64,000 bases of DNA from Candidatus Pantoea formicae (GTDB taxonomy: Bacteria; Pseudomonadota; Gammaproteobacteria; Enterobacterales; Enterobacteriaceae): contig NZ_VWXD01000008.1 of NCBI RefSeq assembly GCF_011752625.1, positions 62,001-126,000 on the forward strand, written 5' to 3'. Below the pieces are notes generated by a model, which saw nothing but the letters and a program-made list of their open reading frames with translations, was not told the DNA's origin and made no database searches. The position numbers were made by a program, and so were the translations under genes. Position 1 is the first letter of the stretch, and each line of letters opens with the position of its first letter. Positions 60,728 through 64,000 of this stretch are shown here, one piece after another.

Positions 60728-60789
60728 CATCCACTGTAATGAGTACAAACAACCACTATAGAGAGTAAACGCTCTCTATAGTGGTTGTT
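60728..60789. repeat. Head-to-head iteron pair 6 with a degenerate third copy
   Basis: A degenerate iteron (CATCCACTGTAATGAGTAC, 60728-60746) followed by a perfect pair with 18-bp arms (60748-60765 and 60772-60789) around TAAACG. Confidence 0.9.
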
Positions 60790-60804
60790 ATTAATAGACC
60801 GCCC

Positions 60805-60864
60805 TAGTGCTTACTAACCTACCAAGCCTTACCAGCATTGATGTTAGTGCTTACTAACATCAAT
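60805..60864. repeat. Direct repeat and inverted repeat of unknown role
   Basis: TAGTGCTTACTAAC occurs at 60805-60818 and 60845-60858 (40-bp offset). The second copy is inside an inverted repeat with arms ATTGATGTTAGT / ACTAACATCAAT around GCTT (60837-60864). It is unrelated to the iterons. Confidence 0.85.
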
Positions 60865-60932
60865 GATATGTCCTTCCAACCGTTATCAGCAGATGCGAGG
60901 AATAAAGCCTGTGTCGGGACATGTCGCGGTTG

Positions 60933-60952
60933 TTTACTCTCTATAGTGGTTG
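60933..60952 (-). repeat. Single reverse iteron
   Basis: TTTACTCTCTATAGTGGTTG, an iteron in reverse orientation, the last of the downstream set. Confidence 0.85.
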
Positions 60953-60969
60953 TTTGTCGATGACGCTAT

Positions 60970-60998
60970 GATCATCGATCCGTTAGAGATCGATGATC
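60970..60998. repeat. GATC-rich inverted repeat
   Basis: Arms GATCATCGATC / GATCGATGATC around CGTTAGA. It carries four GATC sites in 29 bp, 170 bp before the end of the MFS gene. It could be a regulatory element or part of the origin region. Confidence 0.8.
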
Positions 60999-61166
60999 CA
61001 CTGACTGTACTAAGGTGACAGTTCAAGGTTCTGAGCTCAAAGAGTTGAGCTGGTGAGGCGGCGGAAAAAGTAGGGCAGCCGCATAGTTAGTTACGATGAC
61101 CTTTTGATCGCGCCGCGTAGTGTAAAACCCGCTAAACGGGTCAAGCCTTTCAAGATAGAAGACTTT

Positions 61167-62402
61167 TCAGTCGCCATGTCCAGTTCGCGCGCCGGCTCTA
61201 AATCCGTGTGCTTTAGCCCACCACGAAATAGTAAAAGCGATTGCTAACAGCAGGATGAGTACCGGCGGAAAAGCATGGGCTCCCCAGTGATCCAGCAGGA
61301 TACCGCCTGTGATACCTCCGGCTGCAATCGCGCCATTCCACGCAACCACATTCAGTGAAAGAGCGATATCTGCTCCTTCGCCTGCGGTATCGGCAAGGGC
61401 TGTCTGCAGCAACGTTGCCGCTCCACCAAACGTCAGCCCCCAGACAGCGACACCGACATAAACCACGGCAGCAATCTGTGAAAACCACATAAAGGTGAGA
61501 ACGACGAGAGCGAAAATAGCTAGGCTTATCAATACGCAGAGTCGCAAATGGCGATCGATTATCTTTCCGGTAATGGCAATCGCAACAAGAGCAGCGAGTC
61601 CGAATACCAGTAACAGGATATCTACCTGTGAACCTAACCCAGCTAAAGTGAGGAAGGGAGAAATGTAGGTGTAGAGAATGTTATGCGCCAGCATCCAGGC
61701 AATGACGACGCTCAGCACTGGCCGCACGCCTGGTGTGGCGAGGACATCTGAAATTGGCATACTTTCATGGCGGGAGTGGCCCGGATAATCTGGCACTTTA
61801 GCGAGTACCCATACGATTAATATCACCGTCAGCGCAGAGATGGCCATAAAAGCGCTGCGCCAGCCAATAATTCCGCCGAGCCACGTGCCAAGCGGCAGGC
61901 CGAGGGAAAGTGCTATTGGCGTGCCCACCATAGCAATTGCCATGGCTTTACCTTGCTGGTGAACAGTAACCATTCGGCGAGCATAGCCAGCAAGCAAACT
62001 CCAAGACAGCCCAGCCGCCACGCCAGCGAAGAAACGTGCTGCAAGAGTTAGCCAGTAGTGTGAGGACCATGCGGTAACTGAGTTAAAAACAAGGAAGCCG
62101 ACTATTGCGAGTAACAATACAGTTCTACGACGCCAACTCCGGGTTGCCACCGTTAAAGGTATCGCAGCCAGCAACGACCCCAGTGCATATGCTGTGACGG
62201 TTTGTCCAGCAAGCGAGTTGGAAATACTAAGACCCTTTGCCATTTGCGGTAACAACCCTGCAGGCAGCGTTTCTGTAATGATGCAGATGAAACCCGTCAT
62301 TGCCAGCGCGAGTAGCGCTGGAATAGGCAGCCTGTCATCGGCTTCGGCAGAACGCCGACCAACAGCATCATTTTTCGTATCGAGCGCGATGTCTTTCTCC
62401 AT
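61167..62402 (-). CDS. MFS transporter, DHA1 family
   Basis: A 411-residue, 12-segment MFS protein: ALLALAMTGFICIITETLPAGLLPQMAKGLSIS at the N-terminus and TVTAYALGSLLAAIPLTVATRSWRRRTVLLLAIVGF (motif A). GMVGTPIALSLGLPLGTWLGG-type antiporter motif C is present in the fifth segment. It resembles sugar or drug efflux proteins such as SotB/AraJ. AAGGATTT precedes the ATG. It is divergent from a TetR gene. Confidence 0.88.
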   Translation of the reverse strand: MEKDIALDTKNDAVGRRSAEADDRLPIPALLALAMTGFICIITETLPAGLLPQMAKGLSISNSLAGQTVTAYALGSLLAAIPLTVATRSWRRRTVLLLAIVGFLVFNSVTAWSSHYWLTLAARFFAGVAAGLSWSLLAGYARRMVTVHQQGKAMAIAMVGTPIALSLGLPLGTWLGGIIGWRSAFMAISALTVILIVWVLAKVPDYPGHSRHESMPISDVLATPGVRPVLSVVIAWMLAHNILYTYISPFLTLAGLGSQVDILLLVFGLAALVAIAITGKIIDRHLRLCVLISLAIFALVVLTFMWFSQIAAVVYVGVAVWGLTFGGAATLLQTALADTAGEGADIALSLNVVAWNGAIAAGGITGGILLDHWGAHAFPPVLILLLAIAFTISWWAKAHGFRAGARTGHGD

Positions 62403-62421
62403 AAATCCTTCTGTACTTATA

Positions 62422-62574
62422 TATCGAATGGTATGTATTTAGATGTAAGGTCGCATTGGGTCATCACTTAGCACTTCAAAATAAAAGAGATTAACCTGCT
62501 CGCTCTAATATTGTATCGATCAGTACATTATTGGGGGGAGTTTCCTTTGTCAACCTAATATGTATCGTTTAGTA
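62422..62574. promoter_or_regulatory. Three TetR-type boxes between MFS and TetR genes
   Basis: The motif TATCGNNYRGTA occurs at 62422-62433 (TATCGAATGGTA), 62514-62525 (TATCGATCAGTA) and 62563-62574 (TATCGTTTAGTA). The first is close to the MFS start, the last 36 bp before the TetR start. Confidence 0.6.
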
Positions 62575-62610
62575 TATTACTGCTGCACAGGTGAACCGCG
62601 GAGAACACGA

Positions 62611-63225
62611 ATGGCTAGCATGGGACGACCAAGAACCTTTGACCGGGATAAAGCAATTGAAGATGCCATGTATCTTTTCTGGCAGCATGGCTATGAATCT
62701 ACGTCCCTGACCCAACTGAAGGCGGGGATAGGGAATGGCATCTCTGCGCCGAGTTTTTACGCTGCTTTTGGTTCCAAAGAAGATTTGTATCGTGAATGCA
62801 TACAATGTTATCTGGCTTCGTATGGCCAGGTGACCAGACGACTTTGGGATAGCACTGTTTCGCCGCGTGAAGCCATGGAAACGACTCTGCAAGACTCAGC
62901 CCGAATGCAATGCGAGGTGGGTCACCCTTCAGGCTGTATGGTAGCGCTGGGCGCATTATGTGCGACTTCAGTGGAAAATACAGCCATTACTGAGCCGCTC
63001 ACGCGATCTCGCGATAGAACCCGAGCGGGTATATTAACCACCATTAAGCGCGGGATTGAGGCTGGCGAGCTCAAAAAGGATGTTGACGTGAAGGCGCTGG
63101 CGGCATCTTTCAGTACATTTCTCTTTGGTCTCTCTATTCAGGCGCGTGACGGAGCGAGTATTGAAGAGCTGCTTAGTGCCATCACTCAAATCATGCAGCT
63201 GTGGGATTGTTGTAGACAGGATTAA
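62611..63225 (+). CDS. TetR family transcriptional regulator
   Basis: A 204-residue TetR protein with GRPRTFDRDKAIEDAMYLFWQHGYESTSL and the recognition helix ISAPSFYAAFGSKEDLY. Two Cys-rich places (CEVGHPSGCMV) are in the ligand domain, as in the AcrR/YcdC-like group. GGAG precedes ATG 62611; a longer frame to 62560 lacks a binding site. It probably represses the divergent MFS pump. Confidence 0.88.
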   Translation: MASMGRPRTFDRDKAIEDAMYLFWQHGYESTSLTQLKAGIGNGISAPSFYAAFGSKEDLYRECIQCYLASYGQVTRRLWDSTVSPREAMETTLQDSARMQCEVGHPSGCMVALGALCATSVENTAITEPLTRSRDRTRAGILTTIKRGIEAGELKKDVDVKALAASFSTFLFGLSIQARDGASIEELLSAITQIMQLWDCCRQD

Positions 63226-63302
63226 TCAGCTGGCTGTGACATGCACCCCAATGGTCCCTTCGGGTACAGGGCGGGCCCCCAGCCCGACTGTGTTGTGATT
63301 GA

Positions 63303-64000
63303 TTAATCTGCAATTTTCGTCGCAACATCATTTAATGCGTCAATCACCGCTTTTACTGAAGGTTTTGCCGATGTCCCCTTTGGTAATGCGATTGACACCT
63401 TTCTGGTGAGGTCTGGGCTGATGTTTACGGTTGTCAGGCCATTCAGCACGCCGTCCATCTGCAGCATCAACGTGGGGAGGAGCGTGACAAGGTCGGTTTG
63501 TTTCACCAGATGCAATGAGGCTGCCGAATTCTTGTAATTCGCTATCACTTTTGGCACAACACCTGCGGCATGAAAGGCCCGAATTAAAAAAGAGTGATAA
63601 TGCATAGCGGACAGGTTTAACGCCCACTTCTCGTTGGGCATTTCTTTTAAACGGATGACTTTACGCCCTGCCAGCCTGTGCGTCGCTGCCATCACCGCTA
63701 CAAACTTATCGGTGCACAGTGGGAAGAAGTCGAGCTTCTCGGTGAAGGGGCCGGTATCCACCATATCGTCAATGATGGCGATATCGACCTGATTTGCCGC
63801 CGCCGCTTTAATCGCCTCTGCCGGTTCAAGCTCGACCACTGACAACGTCAGCTGTGGATAGCTGTCCGAAAGCTGCTGGAACACGCCAGGCAATATACCG
63901 ACGCCCGCCGAGCCAAAGGTTGCCAGGCGGATTTCGCCCACCACTTCCGCTTTACCCTTTGCGAGCTCTGACTCCATGTCATTCACCATGCGGAACAGCT
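63303..64000 (-). CDS. LysR family regulator, C-terminal part (cut by window edge)
   Basis: The frame runs off the right edge. The visible 232 residues are a LysR effector-binding domain (GEIRLATFGSAGVGILPGVFQQLSDSYPQLTLSVVELEPAEAIKAA, IDIAIIDDMVDTGPF). The N-terminal HTH lies outside the window, so apparent ATG codons near 63989 are internal. The target is unknown. Confidence 0.85.
   Translation of the reverse strand, partial: LFRMVNDMESELAKGKAEVVGEIRLATFGSAGVGILPGVFQQLSDSYPQLTLSVVELEPAEAIKAAAANQVDIAIIDDMVDTGPFTEKLDFFPLCTDKFVAVMAATHRLAGRKVIRLKEMPNEKWALNLSAMHYHSFLIRAFHAAGVVPKVIANYKNSAASLHLVKQTDLVTLLPTLMLQMDGVLNGLTTVNISPDLTRKVSIALPKGTSAKPSVKAVIDALNDVATKIAD

Overview
The window looks like part of a large plasmid (megaplasmid) of an enterobacterium, most likely Erwiniaceae (Pantoea/Erwinia type). 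The right half carries a complete replication and partition module: a P1-type ParA/ParB pair at 55664-57837 and a RepFIB-like, Rep_3-family initiator at 58799-59851. The initiator is flanked by about 25 iterons, DnaA boxes and GATC clusters. The rest is dense catabolic, transport and efflux cargo, each block paired with its own regulator. I see no rRNA, tRNA, CRISPR array, integrase or intact insertion sequence. The host assignment is inference from protein families.

Layout, left to right. 1-6680 (minus strand) holds a sugar-acid module: a YiaK-like dehydrogenase, a YhcH/YiaL-like protein and an MFS permease running off the left edge, preceded by an SMP-30 lactonase and a sugar ABC transporter. 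A divergent IclR regulator sits at 7006. A membrane-bound PQQ dehydrogenase (gcd type) lies at 8472-10853 and a divergent paralogue at 25898-28318, so the window carries two periplasmic sugar/polyol oxidases. Between them, 11323-21560 reads as one large minus-strand hydroxyproline catabolic operon. It encodes a polar amino acid ABC transporter, a DHDPS-family deaminase, a D-amino acid oxidoreductase, an aldehyde dehydrogenase and a proline-racemase-family epimerase, followed by a GntR regulator and two SDR dehydrogenases. A LysR regulator and a divergent omega-aminotransferase follow.

28587-53771 is a string of regulator/target pairs: TetR with a DHA2 efflux pump, LacI with a HisD-like dehydrogenase and a GntP permease, an organosulfur-type ABC transporter with an FMN monooxygenase, an OprD porin with a Fur-box-like site, LysR with an old yellow enzyme, LysR with an MFS pump, MarR with an EamA transporter, and ROK with a polyol cluster. 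Many divergent spacers contain clear palindromic operators. In the polyol cluster the permease and the GMC oxidoreductase are interrupted by three point lesions, while the flanking genes are open.

53772-61166 is the plasmid maintenance region. Upstream of parA are three P1-parS-like sites (a TTTTCAG/TGAAAA palindrome followed by an NNNCCA box) and three adjacent arrays of 8-bp tandem repeats. Upstream of repA the origin arm (DnaA-box region, GATC cluster, five 21-bp-spaced iterons) is present twice at an almost exact 320-bp offset. Downstream of repA the iterons form at least six head-to-head palindromic pairs. The right end carries an MFS pump with a divergent TetR regulator and a LysR gene cut by the window edge.
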